This document shows positions 17,406 through 25,830 of a stretch of 64,000 nt of DNA, one piece after another. Position 1 is the first letter of the stretch; every line of letters starts with the position of its first letter. This DNA is from Petropleomorpha daqingensis. GTDB lineage: Bacteria; Actinomycetota; Actinomycetes; Mycobacteriales; Geodermatophilaceae. The notes under the pieces are model-generated. The model was not told the DNA's origin and did no database searches. It worked only from the letters and a program-made list of their open reading frames with translations. Location of the stretch: positions 3,534,001 to 3,598,000 of the forward strand of contig NZ_JACBZT010000001.1 in the NCBI RefSeq assembly GCF_013408985.1, written 5' to 3'. The translations under genes were made by a program, and so were the position numbers.

Positions 17406-18596
17406 TCATTTGGAGACGCCGTCTCTGACGGTGCCTGTGCTGTTGAGCGACTCGGTGTCGGCCAGTGCTTCGAGAACCGTGGCGGCGCCGGTCGCGGCGA
17501 TCTTGCGGCCGAAGTAGACGTCGGTGGTCATGGACGTGTTGGCGTGGCCGAGCTGGTCGGCGGCGGCGCGGGAGGACAGACCGGCCTGGTCCATGAGGGT
17601 GGCGACGGTCTTGCGGAAGACATGGGAGGTGACCCAGTCGAAGCCGGCGGCGGCAAACGCATCTCGTAGGTCGGCCTGGGTGTTGGACGGGTCGCGCCAG
17701 CCGCCAAGCGGTGCAGGAAACACCGGACGAGCTCCTCTGCCGCCGGTCGTGCCTCCGGAGCGGCGCGCTCGGTCGCGGAGCATGTCGGTGCACCAGCGGG
17801 GGAGGATCAGGGTGCGGCGGCCGGCGTCGGTTTTGGTCGACTTGATCGCCAGCCCTTCGCCACGCACGCGCACCGCGGCGGCTGTCACCTCGACCAGCCC
17901 GCCCTCGAGGTCGACGGCGCTCCAGGTCAGGCCGCAGGCTTCGCCGATGCGCAGGCCGGTGGCCATCAGGAAGGCGACCAGCTCGGGTAGGTCGCGTGCT
18001 ATGGCTTTCTCGTCGTAGGTGAGCGCGGCGCGCAGCTGCCGGAGCTCGGCCAGCGTCAGCGCGCGGGGGGCGGTCTTCGGCCGGCCGTTGATGCGGCCGA
18101 GGTCCTTGACGGGGTTGTGGGGGAGGGCGTCGTGGCGGGCAGCCAGCGCGCACATGCCCGACAGCACGGACCGGCACATCCGGGCGGTGGCGATCCCGTG
18201 GTGGTCGGCGATGTCGCGCAGGTGCCGGTCGAGGATCCCCACGGACAGTTCGCGGATGCGGAGCTGGCCGAGACGGGGCAGGAGCTGGCGGTCCAGCCGG
18301 TCGCGGTAGGCCTGCAGTGTGATGGGGGACAGGTTGTCCAGGCCCGCGTACCAGGCCTCGCCCAGCAACAGCACGCGACTGTCTGCGGTGAGCTCGCCGC
18401 CCGACTTGCCGGGTGCCCGGTCGCGCAGGGCGAGTTTGAGCGCGCGCTCGGCCGCGATCCTGCTGGCGGCGTTGCGTTCCACGGCCCGCACGTGCCCGTC
18501 GTAGTCGCGGACGAGCACGCGGGCGCGAAAGCCGGTGCTGGTCTTGTAGATGCGAATGGCGCCGGCGGTGCCCAGGGCCATCGGTGGGCGTCCCAT
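17406..18596 (-). CDS. tyrosine-type site-specific integrase
   Basis: Phage/ICE-family recombinase, 396 aa from ATG 18596 (MGRPPMAL). Residues about 60-150 form the SAM-like core-binding domain, and the catalytic domain follows. The full catalytic set is visible: Arg in ATGLRIGEACGL, Lys in STKTDAGRR, H-x-x-R in SHVFRKTVATLM, His in LGHANTSM, and the nucleophile Tyr in TDVYFGR. It is transcribed away from the tRNA-Asn fragment at 18758, the usual arrangement at the integrase end of a tRNA-integrated element. No excisionase gene is recognisable next to it. Confidence 0.93.
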   Translation of the reverse strand: MGRPPMALGTAGAIRIYKTSTGFRARVLVRDYDGHVRAVERNAASRIAAERALKLALRDRAPGKSGGELTADSRVLLLGEAWYAGLDNLSPITLQAYRDRLDRQLLPRLGQLRIRELSVGILDRHLRDIADHHGIATARMCRSVLSGMCALAARHDALPHNPVKDLGRINGRPKTAPRALTLAELRQLRAALTYDEKAIARDLPELVAFLMATGLRIGEACGLTWSAVDLEGGLVEVTAAAVRVRGEGLAIKSTKTDAGRRTLILPRWCTDMLRDRARRSGGTTGGRGARPVFPAPLGGWRDPSNTQADLRDAFAAAGFDWVTSHVFRKTVATLMDQAGLSSRAAADQLGHANTSMTTDVYFGRKIAATGAATVLEALADTESLNSTGTVRDGVSK

Positions 18597-18757
18597 GCCG
18601 GCGCACCCTAGCCCCCATTTATCCCCCACCAATCAAGAGTCCACAGGGGTCAGAAAGGGGCAACACCGGACAGGGCTGGAGGGAAACTGGAGGAAGTCTG
18701 CAGGTCAGGTGCGTACACAAGGTGCAGCAACGTGATGCCAGTCGAATGGAGCCGATC

Positions 18758-18795
18758 AATCGCAGGGTTATTGGTTCGAGTCCAATCGGGGGAGC
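18758..18795 (+). other. attR-like 3' half of a tRNA-Asn gene
   Basis: From AATCGCAGGG onward the sequence reads as a tRNA: variable loop, T-stem/loop ATTGG-TTCGAGT-CCAAT (18770-18786), and 3' acceptor strand CGGGGGA plus discriminator G. These are features of actinobacterial tRNA-Asn(GUU). The 5' half, D-arm and anticodon GTT are absent, so it is not a functional tRNA. With an integrase 160 nt away this is most simply the duplicated attachment site left by insertion into tRNA-Asn. Confidence 0.75.
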
Positions 18796-18856
18796 ACAAC
18801 CGCAGGTCAGCGGCTTGCCCCTCGGTCCAGTGACCGGGCCCCGGGCGCACCGCGGA

Positions 18857-20152
18857 TCAGTCGAGCACGGTCCCGGTCGGGACCGCTTCGGGGATCCCGC
18901 GCGCCAGCTCGTCGTCCCGGGGTGGGCTCTTCCACTCGACCATGAGCAGCGAGGCGTCGTCGCTGGTCCGGCCGCCGCGCCCCCTCAGGAGCGCGTGCGA
19001 GAGAAGCCGCACGGTCTCGGCAGGGTGCAGCGCGAGCAGCGAGGCGTCCTCGACGAACTGCTGCAGCCGCTGCTCTCCGAACTGGCCGCCGTCGTCGAGC
19101 CGTTCCTCGACCACGCCGTCGGTGAAGAACAGCACACGGTCCCCGGGCTCCAGTTGCGTCGAGTGCACACGGGGTTCGGCATGGCCGAACCCGACCGGCC
19201 GGGTGATCGGTCCACCCAGCTCACCGAGTACGAGGCCGTTGCGGATGAGCAACCCGCTGGGGTGGCCGGCGTTGATCCACGAAAGCCGTCCGGTGACGGT
19301 GTCGAGCTGTCCGATCAACGCGGTGGCGAACCGTCCCGGGAACGAGGCGGCCATGACGTCGTCCATCTGCCGGTACATGTCCGGCAGTGCCTGGTCGGAG
19401 AGCCGACCGTGCCGGTAGGCGGCGATCAGCAGGCTGGCCATGCTGGCCGCCTCGATGCCGTGGCCCATCGCGTCGAAGACCGCCAGGTGCAGCGTGTGCT
19501 CGTCCAGGGCGTAGTCGAAGCTGTCGCCGCCGACCTCGTAGGCCGGTTCCAAGGCTCCGGCCAGCGCGATGTCGGGCGTGGTCATGACCAGCGGCGGCAG
19601 CGTCTGCCACTGCAGGTGGGCCGACAGGCTCATGGGCTTGGTCATGCGGGCGCGCGCGAAGGTGTCCGTGTAGCCGGACTTGGTGACCACCAGGTCCGCG
19701 GTGAGGCCGGCGATGCGCTGGGCGAGCCGCCGATCGTTGTCGTCCACCTCGGGAAGGGTCAGGGCCAGCACGCCGACACGGTCCGAGCCGTCGAGCATCG
19801 GCACGAACAGCCGCACCGTGCCGTCCGCCTGGGGCACCTCGCACCGCTGGTCGGTGCGGAACGCGTCGCCGGCCGGGCTGCCGTCGATCGGTTCGGGCCG
19901 TCCGACCAGCCCCGGCCCTTGCAGCGGACGCAGCATCGCGTGCTCGAAGTCCTGCAGGTAGACGGCGACGTCGCGGCCGCCCATCTCGGCGACCTCCTGG
20001 GCGACGAGCGGACCGACCAGGCGCGGAGGCATGAGGTGCGCCCGGTCGAGCAGAGATCCCAGCAGCCGTTCGCCGAGGCTCTCGCCCCGGGTCCGCCCGC
20101 CGGGGTCGGCGAACCCGACACCCATCAGTGCATCCGCTTCGTCCTGCGTCAT
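18857..20152 (-). CDS. SpoIIE/RsbU-type PPM serine phosphatase with N-terminal sensor
   Basis: 431-aa cytoplasmic phosphatase of the kind that dephosphorylates anti-anti-sigma factors in partner-switching stress pathways. Residues about 30-165 look like a GAF-type sensory domain (VPMLDGSDRVGVLALTL). The PPM domain (about 185-415) has metal-binding GGDSFDY and FDAMGHG, then FFTDGVVEER and SDDASLLMVEW. No anti-sigma or STAS gene is adjacent, so its target is unknown. It is the first chromosomal gene to the right of the tRNA fragment. Confidence 0.87.
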   Translation of the reverse strand: MTQDEADALMGVGFADPGGRTRGESLGERLLGSLLDRAHLMPPRLVGPLVAQEVAEMGGRDVAVYLQDFEHAMLRPLQGPGLVGRPEPIDGSPAGDAFRTDQRCEVPQADGTVRLFVPMLDGSDRVGVLALTLPEVDDNDRRLAQRIAGLTADLVVTKSGYTDTFARARMTKPMSLSAHLQWQTLPPLVMTTPDIALAGALEPAYEVGGDSFDYALDEHTLHLAVFDAMGHGIEAASMASLLIAAYRHGRLSDQALPDMYRQMDDVMAASFPGRFATALIGQLDTVTGRLSWINAGHPSGLLIRNGLVLGELGGPITRPVGFGHAEPRVHSTQLEPGDRVLFFTDGVVEERLDDGGQFGEQRLQQFVEDASLLALHPAETVRLLSHALLRGRGGRTSDDASLLMVEWKSPPRDDELARGIPEAVPTGTVLD

Positions 20153-20380
20153 ACCCGCCCAACCGGTCAGCCCGCGCCGATCGCGGCGGGTCGACTCTTC
20201 CCGAGGGTTGCGGTGAGAGCAAGGGGCCGAGACCAGCGCGAGACGTTCGGCTGCCTGGACGCCGGCGCACGGGTCGGCGGGTGTCGCCGTGCCTTGGGCG
20301 TTACGACTCCAGATGGTGCGCTTAGTTGGCGGAAGAAACGGTTTGGGCGGGCATAGCTTTCCCCCGCCGCTTGCGGCCGG

Positions 20381-21241
20381 ATGAGGATCGGCCGGGGCGC
20401 TGCCTTGGGGGGCCTCGTGAGAAGAAGTCGGGTCGTCGTGATCACCGCCGGCGCTGTTGCGCTGCTCGGAGCTGCGGGAACAGCGTCCGCGCTGTCACCG
20501 AGTCCGGTGGACAGCTCGGGGGTGATCCACGGCTGCTGGACCAGCGCCGCGGTGAGGGGGAGCCACGTCGTCGTCCTGCAGGATGCAGGGACGTCATGCC
20601 CCCGAGGGACGACGGCGATCCAGTGGAACCAGACAGGTCCCCGCGGAGCGCAGGGTTCTCAGGGGTCTCCGGGCAAGGACGGAGCCTCCGTGCTCAACGG
20701 ATCGGGCGCTCCGGCGAACTCCGTCGGGCACGACGGCGACTTCTACATCGACACGGCGACCACCACGCTGTACGGGCCGAAGGCGAACGGCGTGTGGCCG
20801 ACGCCGGGGACGAGCCTCGTCGGTCCCCAGGGCGCGGCGGGCAGCTCCGGCGCGCAGCCCTTCTCCGTCATCGGAACGCCCGCTGCCGAAGGTGACCGGA
20901 TCTTCAACGGCGGCCAGGCCGAGGTGGAGGCCTTCTGCGGATCCGCGCCGGAGATGAGGGTCGCAAACAGGCCCGGGGCGACCGGCATCGTCGTCCGAGG
21001 GTTCGTCGCGCCCACCTCCGGGAGCCAGGCCTACTTCGACAACGGCTCCGACGCCCTGGATCCGCTGTCGACCGGATCCGTGAGCTTCCAGGGCACGACC
21101 ACGTTCGGGCAGCAGGCCGGGCTCACGACCGGGAATCTGCTCGTGACGCAGGGCAGCACGACGTTCACCGTCACGTTCGCGCTCTCGGGCGACAACAGCG
21201 GGTCGTGCGTGGTCACCGCTCAGGTCACACCCACGAGCTGA
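20381..21241 (+). CDS. secreted protein with short collagen-like segment
   Basis: 286-aa predicted extracellular protein. An N-terminal signal peptide is clear (basic RRSR, hydrophobic VVVITAGAVALLGAAGTASA). It continues with a small Cys-containing domain (GCWTS...SCPRG). A Gly-X-Y stretch (GPRGAQGSQGSPGKDG, about residues 86-101) and a shorter one (GPQGAAGSSGAQ) resemble collagen triplets, followed by a Gly/Thr/Ser-rich beta domain with two further cysteines. Proteins of this type are common in actinobacteria but have no assigned role. The start could also be GTG 20417. The 228-nt gap before it holds no recognisable gene. Confidence 0.72.
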   Translation: MRIGRGAALGGLVRRSRVVVITAGAVALLGAAGTASALSPSPVDSSGVIHGCWTSAAVRGSHVVVLQDAGTSCPRGTTAIQWNQTGPRGAQGSQGSPGKDGASVLNGSGAPANSVGHDGDFYIDTATTTLYGPKANGVWPTPGTSLVGPQGAAGSSGAQPFSVIGTPAAEGDRIFNGGQAEVEAFCGSAPEMRVANRPGATGIVVRGFVAPTSGSQAYFDNGSDALDPLSTGSVSFQGTTTFGQQAGLTTGNLLVTQGSTTFTVTFALSGDNSGSCVVTAQVTPTS

Positions 21242-21300
21242 CCTCATCACCGACGACCGGACGGGCGTGAACCGGAACCACCCGAGCGTGCGAAGGCTGG

Positions 21301-22032
21301 GTGACGCTGTCGCAGGAGCCTTCGAGACCGGGGGGCCGGCGCCCTGGTCGATCGGAGAGGGTTCTGAGCACCCAGATGCACGACCTCTACGCCGCTGCGC
21401 TGCGCTCGATGCGCCGGCCCGGCGGTGTCCGGCACTGGTATTCCCGGTGGGAGGACGGCGAGCGATCCTCGCTGGGAGCGCAGCTGCACCGGTGGTGCGG
21501 GCCTGCGGATCCGACCGACCTCGCCCTGCTCCGCCGCAGCCACGGCATGGTCCTGGACGTCGGCTGCGGGCCGGGTCGGCTGGTGACCGAGCTGACCAGG
21601 CAACGCCGTCAGACGGCGGGCGTCGACACCTCGGCAGCAGCCGTCGCGCTGGCTCGGCGGACCAGCGCCGCCGTCTTCCACCGCTCGGTCTTCGATCCGC
21701 TGCCGGGGGAGGGGCGGTGGGACACGGTGCTGCTCGCCGACGGCAACGTCGGGATCGGTGGTGATCCGGTTGCGCTCCTGGCCCGGTGCCGGGAGCTGAT
21801 CGATCCCCGCGGCACGATCCTGGCCGAGCTGCGCACCGGGGCGACGGGCCTGCGCACGGGGCTGCTCCGCCTCGAGAGCGACACGCAGAACGGGGGCTGG
21901 TTCCCCTGGGCGGACCTGGGCCCGGACGCGATCGACGGGGCGGCTCGCGCGGCGGGTCTGCACGTCGACGACGCGTGGCAGCACCACGGTCGCTCGTTCG
22001 CCGCCCTGTCCCTCGTCCGTGGCAGGGGCTGA
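21301..22032 (+). CDS. class I SAM-dependent methyltransferase
   Basis: 243-aa methyltransferase. The SAM-binding motif is VLDVGCGPGRLV near residue 85, followed by the acidic end of strand 2 (AGVDTSAAAV) and a motif II-like DTVLLADGNVG. I use GTG 21301; ATG 21376 would remove a non-conserved N-terminus. It is first in a seven-gene unit running to 27493 with very short or overlapping junctions (next start 4 nt after this stop). The acceptor is unknown; a glycan or lipid intermediate made by the downstream sugar genes is a reasonable guess. Confidence 0.78.
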   Translation: MTLSQEPSRPGGRRPGRSERVLSTQMHDLYAAALRSMRRPGGVRHWYSRWEDGERSSLGAQLHRWCGPADPTDLALLRRSHGMVLDVGCGPGRLVTELTRQRRQTAGVDTSAAAVALARRTSAAVFHRSVFDPLPGEGRWDTVLLADGNVGIGGDPVALLARCRELIDPRGTILAELRTGATGLRTGLLRLESDTQNGGWFPWADLGPDAIDGAARAAGLHVDDAWQHHGRSFAALSLVRGRG

Positions 22033-22035
22033 GCG

Positions 22036-23097
22036 GTGCGAGTGCTCGTCACCGGTGGCTGTGGCTTCATCGGTTCGCACGTCGTCGAGGAGTTCCTGGA
22101 CGCGGGCATCGAGGTGCGTGTGCTCGACGCGCTGCTGCCCGCGGTCCATCCACCCGGTTCTCCGCCACCGCCGGTTCCGCATGGCGTCGAGATGGTGGTG
22201 GGCGATGTGCGGGACGCCGGCGTCGTGCGGCGCGCGCTCGACGGGGTCAACGTGGTCTGCCACCAGGCGGCCATGGTCGGCCTCGGCATCGACATCGGTG
22301 ACATGCCCGACTACGCCGGCATCAACGGCGTCGGTACCGCGGTGCTGCTCTCCGGGATGGCCTCCGCGGGTGTCGGACGCCTGGTCCTCGCCGGCTCGAT
22401 GGTCGTCTACGGGGAGGGCCGCTACCGCTGCCCCGAGCACGGCCCGGTGCGGGCGGCGGCGCGACGGCGCGCCGATCTGGACGCCGGCCGTTTCGAGCCT
22501 CCCTGTCCGCTGTGCGGCCGCCAACTGGCCTGGGAGCGGGTGACCGAGGACGACGTCCCCGACCCGCGCAACACCTACGCGGTCACCAAGCTGGCGCAGG
22601 AACAGCTGGCCGGGGTCTGGGCTGCCTCGACCGGTGGCAGTGCCGTGGCGCTGCGCTACCACAACGTCTACGGACCGCGGATGCCGCGCGACACCCCGTA
22701 CTCCGGCGTGGCGGCGCTGTTCCGGAGCGCCCTGGAGGCCGGTCGGGCGCCACGGGTGTTCGAGGACGGCGCTCAGCAGCGGGACTTCGTGCACGTCCGA
22801 GACGTCGCGACCGCCAACCGGACGGCGCTGACCCGGGGCGGCGCCGATCACTGCCTGCGGGCCTACAACGTGGCGTCGGGCACCCCGCGCTCGGTGGGCG
22901 ACATGGCCCGCGCTCTCGCCGATGCCTTCGGCGGTCCGGCGCCGCAGGTCACCGGCGAGTACCGGGTGGGCGACGTCCGGCACGTGGTCGCCAGTCCGGA
23001 GCGTGCGGCCGAGGAGCTGGGCTTCCGGGCAGGAACGGCCTTCGAGGACGGCGTCCGCTCGTTCGCCACCGCGCCGCTGCGTGGCGCAGTGGCATGA
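22036..23097 (+). CDS. NAD-dependent epimerase/dehydratase (extended SDR)
   Basis: 353-aa nucleotide-sugar epimerase/dehydratase-type enzyme. The Rossmann motif TGGCGFIGSHV sits at the very N-terminus and the active-site Tyr-x3-Lys is in NTYAVTKLAQEQ. An insertion around residues 130-170 carries four cysteines in two pairs (RCPEHG and PCPLCGR), suggesting a structural metal site. HNVYGPRMPRDTPYSGVA is the usual substrate-loop signature. GTG start. The stop overlaps the next start by ATGA. Substrate not identifiable from sequence. Confidence 0.85.
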   Translation: MRVLVTGGCGFIGSHVVEEFLDAGIEVRVLDALLPAVHPPGSPPPPVPHGVEMVVGDVRDAGVVRRALDGVNVVCHQAAMVGLGIDIGDMPDYAGINGVGTAVLLSGMASAGVGRLVLAGSMVVYGEGRYRCPEHGPVRAAARRRADLDAGRFEPPCPLCGRQLAWERVTEDDVPDPRNTYAVTKLAQEQLAGVWAASTGGSAVALRYHNVYGPRMPRDTPYSGVAALFRSALEAGRAPRVFEDGAQQRDFVHVRDVATANRTALTRGGADHCLRAYNVASGTPRSVGDMARALADAFGGPAPQVTGEYRVGDVRHVVASPERAAEELGFRAGTAFEDGVRSFATAPLRGAVA

Positions 23098-24464
23098 GCA
23101 CCCCGCAGCTGGAGACCTCGCCCGTCCGAGCCGAGACGGCGCCGCAGGAACGGGGCCGGCGGCCCGTGCTGCTGGTCGCTGCCGTCGCGGTGTTCGTCGC
23201 CGCGGTGTGGTTCACCGGCCGGCACCTCACGCGCACCGGCACGAACCTGAGCCTCGCCGGCGGCTACCTGCTCGTCGGCCGGTTCGCCGTGGTGCTGACC
23301 CCCCGCGTGCTGCTGCCGCTCGGGGTGGCCACGGCGATCGTCGTCTGGGGGCCGGCGCTGGCTGCGCGGCTGCGGTGGCAGCCCCTGCTCGTGATCGCCG
23401 CGGCGGGCAGCGCCCTCTGGGCGGTGACCCTCGCACTGAGCAGCGGCTGGGATCGGCTCGTCGCGCCGCTGCTCAGCCGCCACGACTACCTGCACGACGT
23501 GCCGCGGGTGCGTGGTCTCGGCACCCTGCTGTCCACGTTCGTCGACCACGTGCCGGTCACCGCCGCTGACCACTGGACGACGCACGTGGCCGGCCATCCG
23601 CCGGGGGCACTGCTGACCTTCGTGCTGCTCGACCGGATCGGGCTGAGCGGTCCGGGCTGGGCGGCCGCGCTGTGCATCGCCGGCGGCTCGCTCGCCGTGG
23701 CAGCCGTGCTCATCACCGTGCGTGCCGTGGCGGACGAGACGGCGGCGCGCACGGTCGCCCCGTTCGCCGTGCTCGTGCCGGCCGCGGTGTGGATCGCCAC
23801 CAGCGCGGACGCGTTCTTCGCCGGGGTCAGCGCCTGCGGCGTCGCGGCACTCGCGACGGCCGCCCGGCGCCGGCGGGGCCCTGCTGCTGATGTGCGGGCG
23901 CTGGCAGGCGGTCTGCTGCTCGGCGGCAGCCTCTTCCTGTCCTTCGGCCTGGTCGCGGCCGGGCTGATCGCGCTGACCGTCGTCGTCGTTCAGCGGCGAC
24001 GGATCGGCTGGGTCGCGGTGCTCCGCGTGCTGGCGATCGCCGGGATCGGCGTGACCGTGGTGTTCGCGGTCTTCCGCCTGGGCGGCTACGACTGGTTCAG
24101 CGCTCTGCCGGTGGACGCGCAACGGGTGCGGGACGGCGCGGCGTATGCAGGCAGACCGGGCGAGTACTTCCTGTTCGCCGACGTCGCCGCCGGTGCCGTC
24201 GCCGCCGGCCCGGCCGTGGTCGCCGGGCTGGCCGGCCTGCGCCGGGGAGCGCTGCGCTGGCTCCCGCTGGCCGCGCTGGGCGCGATGGCGGTCAGCGTCA
24301 GCTCCGGGCTGGTGCTCGGGGAGACCGAGCGGATCTGGCTGCCGTTCGTCGTCTGGCTGCTCCCGGCGACCGCGACCATCCCGGACAGCCGGCGCCAGCC
24401 CTGGCTGGTCGCGGCCGCCGTGGTCGGGCTGCTGGTCGAGATCACGGTGCGCACACCGTGGTGA
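23094..24464 (+). CDS. polytopic membrane protein, GT-C glycosyltransferase-like
   Basis: 456-aa integral membrane protein with roughly ten to twelve hydrophobic helices. The N-terminus is cytoplasmic-like and charged. An extracytoplasmic loop after the third or fourth helix contains acidic/His residues and the motif HVAGHPPGALL, which resembles the conserved loop of polyprenyl-phosphate-dependent GT-C transferases. A long loop near the C-terminus (YDWFSALPVDAQRVRDG) follows. Placed between an epimerase and a GT2, it could transfer a sugar from a lipid carrier outside the membrane. Confidence 0.65.
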   Translation: MSTPQLETSPVRAETAPQERGRRPVLLVAAVAVFVAAVWFTGRHLTRTGTNLSLAGGYLLVGRFAVVLTPRVLLPLGVATAIVVWGPALAARLRWQPLLVIAAAGSALWAVTLALSSGWDRLVAPLLSRHDYLHDVPRVRGLGTLLSTFVDHVPVTAADHWTTHVAGHPPGALLTFVLLDRIGLSGPGWAAALCIAGGSLAVAAVLITVRAVADETAARTVAPFAVLVPAAVWIATSADAFFAGVSACGVAALATAARRRRGPAADVRALAGGLLLGGSLFLSFGLVAAGLIALTVVVVQRRRIGWVAVLRVLAIAGIGVTVVFAVFRLGGYDWFSALPVDAQRVRDGAAYAGRPGEYFLFADVAAGAVAAGPAVVAGLAGLRRGALRWLPLAALGAMAVSVSSGLVLGETERIWLPFVVWLLPATATIPDSRRQPWLVAAAVVGLLVEITVRTPW

Positions 24465-25168
24465 ACCGGCACAGGGCAGCGGCGCGAACACACCCAGTGC
24501 CCGCCCCCGAGAGAATCCACGTGGACGTCGTCCTACCGTGCCTGGACGAGGCCGCGTCCCTGCCGTGGGTGCTGTCCCGGCTGCCCGACGGGTACCGCGC
24601 GATCGTCGCCGACAACGGCTCGACCGACGGATCGGCCGAGGTGGCCGCCGCGCACGGCGCACTGGTCGTGCCGGTGCCTCAGCGCGGCTTCGGCGCCGCC
24701 GCGCACGCAGGACTCGAGGCGGCGACCGCCGACGTCGTGTGCTTCTGCGACGCCGACGGGTCGATGGATCCCGCCCAGCTCCCGCGCGTGGCCGACCCCG
24801 TGCTCGCCGGGAACGACGACCTGGTCCTCGGCCGGCGCCGACCGGTCCGCGGCGCATGGCCCGTGCACGCGCGACTGGGCAACGCCGTCCTCGCCCGCAG
24901 GCTCCGTCGCAGCACCGGCCTGTCGCTGCGGGACCTGGGCCCGATGCGAGCCGCCTCCCGCACTGAGCTACTCGGCCTGGGTCTCACCGACCGGAGGTTC
25001 GGCTACCCGCTGGAGATGGTGACGAGGGCGGCCGCCGCAGGCTGGCGGATACGCGAGGTCGACGTCGACTACGGGCTGCGCACCCCCGGGAGCCGGTCGA
25101 AGGTGACCGGCACGCTGCGCGGGACCGTGCGCACGGTGCGCGACATGCGGTCGGTCCTCGCCCGATGA
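24458..25168 (+). CDS. glycosyltransferase family 2 (DPM synthase-like)
   Basis: 236-aa cytoplasmic inverting glycosyltransferase of GT-A fold. Markers: VVLPCLDEAASLPWVL, VADNGSTDGSAEVA, and the DxD-type FCDADGSMDP. The region GRRRPVRGAW and the C-terminal VDYGLRTPGSRSKVTGT match polyprenyl-phosphate hexosyltransferases. Two GTG codons in tandem (24458, 24461) can start it; the second forms a GTGA overlap with the previous stop. It may charge the lipid carrier used by the membrane protein upstream. Confidence 0.85.
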   Translation: MVNRHRAAARTHPVPAPERIHVDVVLPCLDEAASLPWVLSRLPDGYRAIVADNGSTDGSAEVAAAHGALVVPVPQRGFGAAAHAGLEAATADVVCFCDADGSMDPAQLPRVADPVLAGNDDLVLGRRRPVRGAWPVHARLGNAVLARRLRRSTGLSLRDLGPMRAASRTELLGLGLTDRRFGYPLEMVTRAAAAGWRIREVDVDYGLRTPGSRSKVTGTLRGTVRTVRDMRSVLAR

Positions 25169-25830
25169 GCCCGAGGCAGATCCTGGTGATCACGAAGGCG
25201 CCGGTGCCCGGCCGCAGCAAGACCCGCCTGGCCCCACCCTGCAGCCCCGAGCAGGCGGCAGCGATCGCCGCCGCCGCCGTCGGTGACACGCTCGACGTCG
25301 TTCGGTCCGTGCCGGACGCTCGCGTCGTCGTCGCGCTGGACGGCGATCCGGGCCTGCTCGACCTGAGCGGCTGCGTCGTCGTCCCGCAGGCCCAGGGAGA
25401 CCTGGGCACCCGGCTGGCCGCCGCCTTCTCCGCCGCCCTGCCCGGCGGGCCGCTCCCCACCCTGCTGATCGGGATGGACACCCCGCAGGTCTCACCGGCC
25501 CTGCTCGACCGCTGCCTCGAGCACTTGGCGACCGCCGGACCCGGGGCGGCGGCACTCGGCCCGTCGACCGACGGCGGTTGGTGGGCACTCGGCCTGCACT
25601 CGGCCGAGCCGGCGCAGGTGCTGCCCCGGGTGCCGATGTCGCGGGCGGACACCGGCTCGCGCACCCGCGCGGCGCTCGAGGACGCCGGGCTGACCGTCAC
25701 CGACCTGCCCACCCTCACCGACATCGACGAGTTCCCCCAGGCGCTGGCAGTCGCGGCGCGCTGCCCGCCGACCAGCCGCATCGCGAGAACCGTGAGCGGG
25801 ATCGTCGACGAGCTGGAGCGGGCCGCGTGA
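25165..25830 (+). CDS. DUF2064 / TIGR04282-type nucleotidyl/glycosyl transferase-like protein
   Basis: 221-aa protein with a CofC/GT-A-like fold. The N-terminus ILVITKAPVPGRSKTRLAPP is the diagnostic phosphate-binding signature. IGMDTPQVSPALLD and LGPSTDGGWWALGL supply the acidic motifs of the active site. Members of this family sit beside GT2 genes and are thought to transfer sugars or nucleotidyl groups; none here is biochemically defined. It overlaps both neighbours by 4 nt, so it is produced together with the GT2 and the molybdoenzyme. Confidence 0.8.
   Translation: MSPRQILVITKAPVPGRSKTRLAPPCSPEQAAAIAAAAVGDTLDVVRSVPDARVVVALDGDPGLLDLSGCVVVPQAQGDLGTRLAAAFSAALPGGPLPTLLIGMDTPQVSPALLDRCLEHLATAGPGAAALGPSTDGGWWALGLHSAEPAQVLPRVPMSRADTGSRTRAALEDAGLTVTDLPTLTDIDEFPQALAVAARCPPTSRIARTVSGIVDELERAA

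Noticed and set aside
18740-18795. Complete tRNA gene next to the integrase
   Set aside because: Only the part from the anticodon-loop 3' side to the acceptor end is tRNA-like; no D-arm or 5' acceptor strand upstream, so it is a fragment.
20640-20700. Possible tandem repeat in the collagen-like gene
   Set aside because: Only a few Gly-X-Y triplets without an exact DNA period; not a CRISPR or a variable-number repeat.
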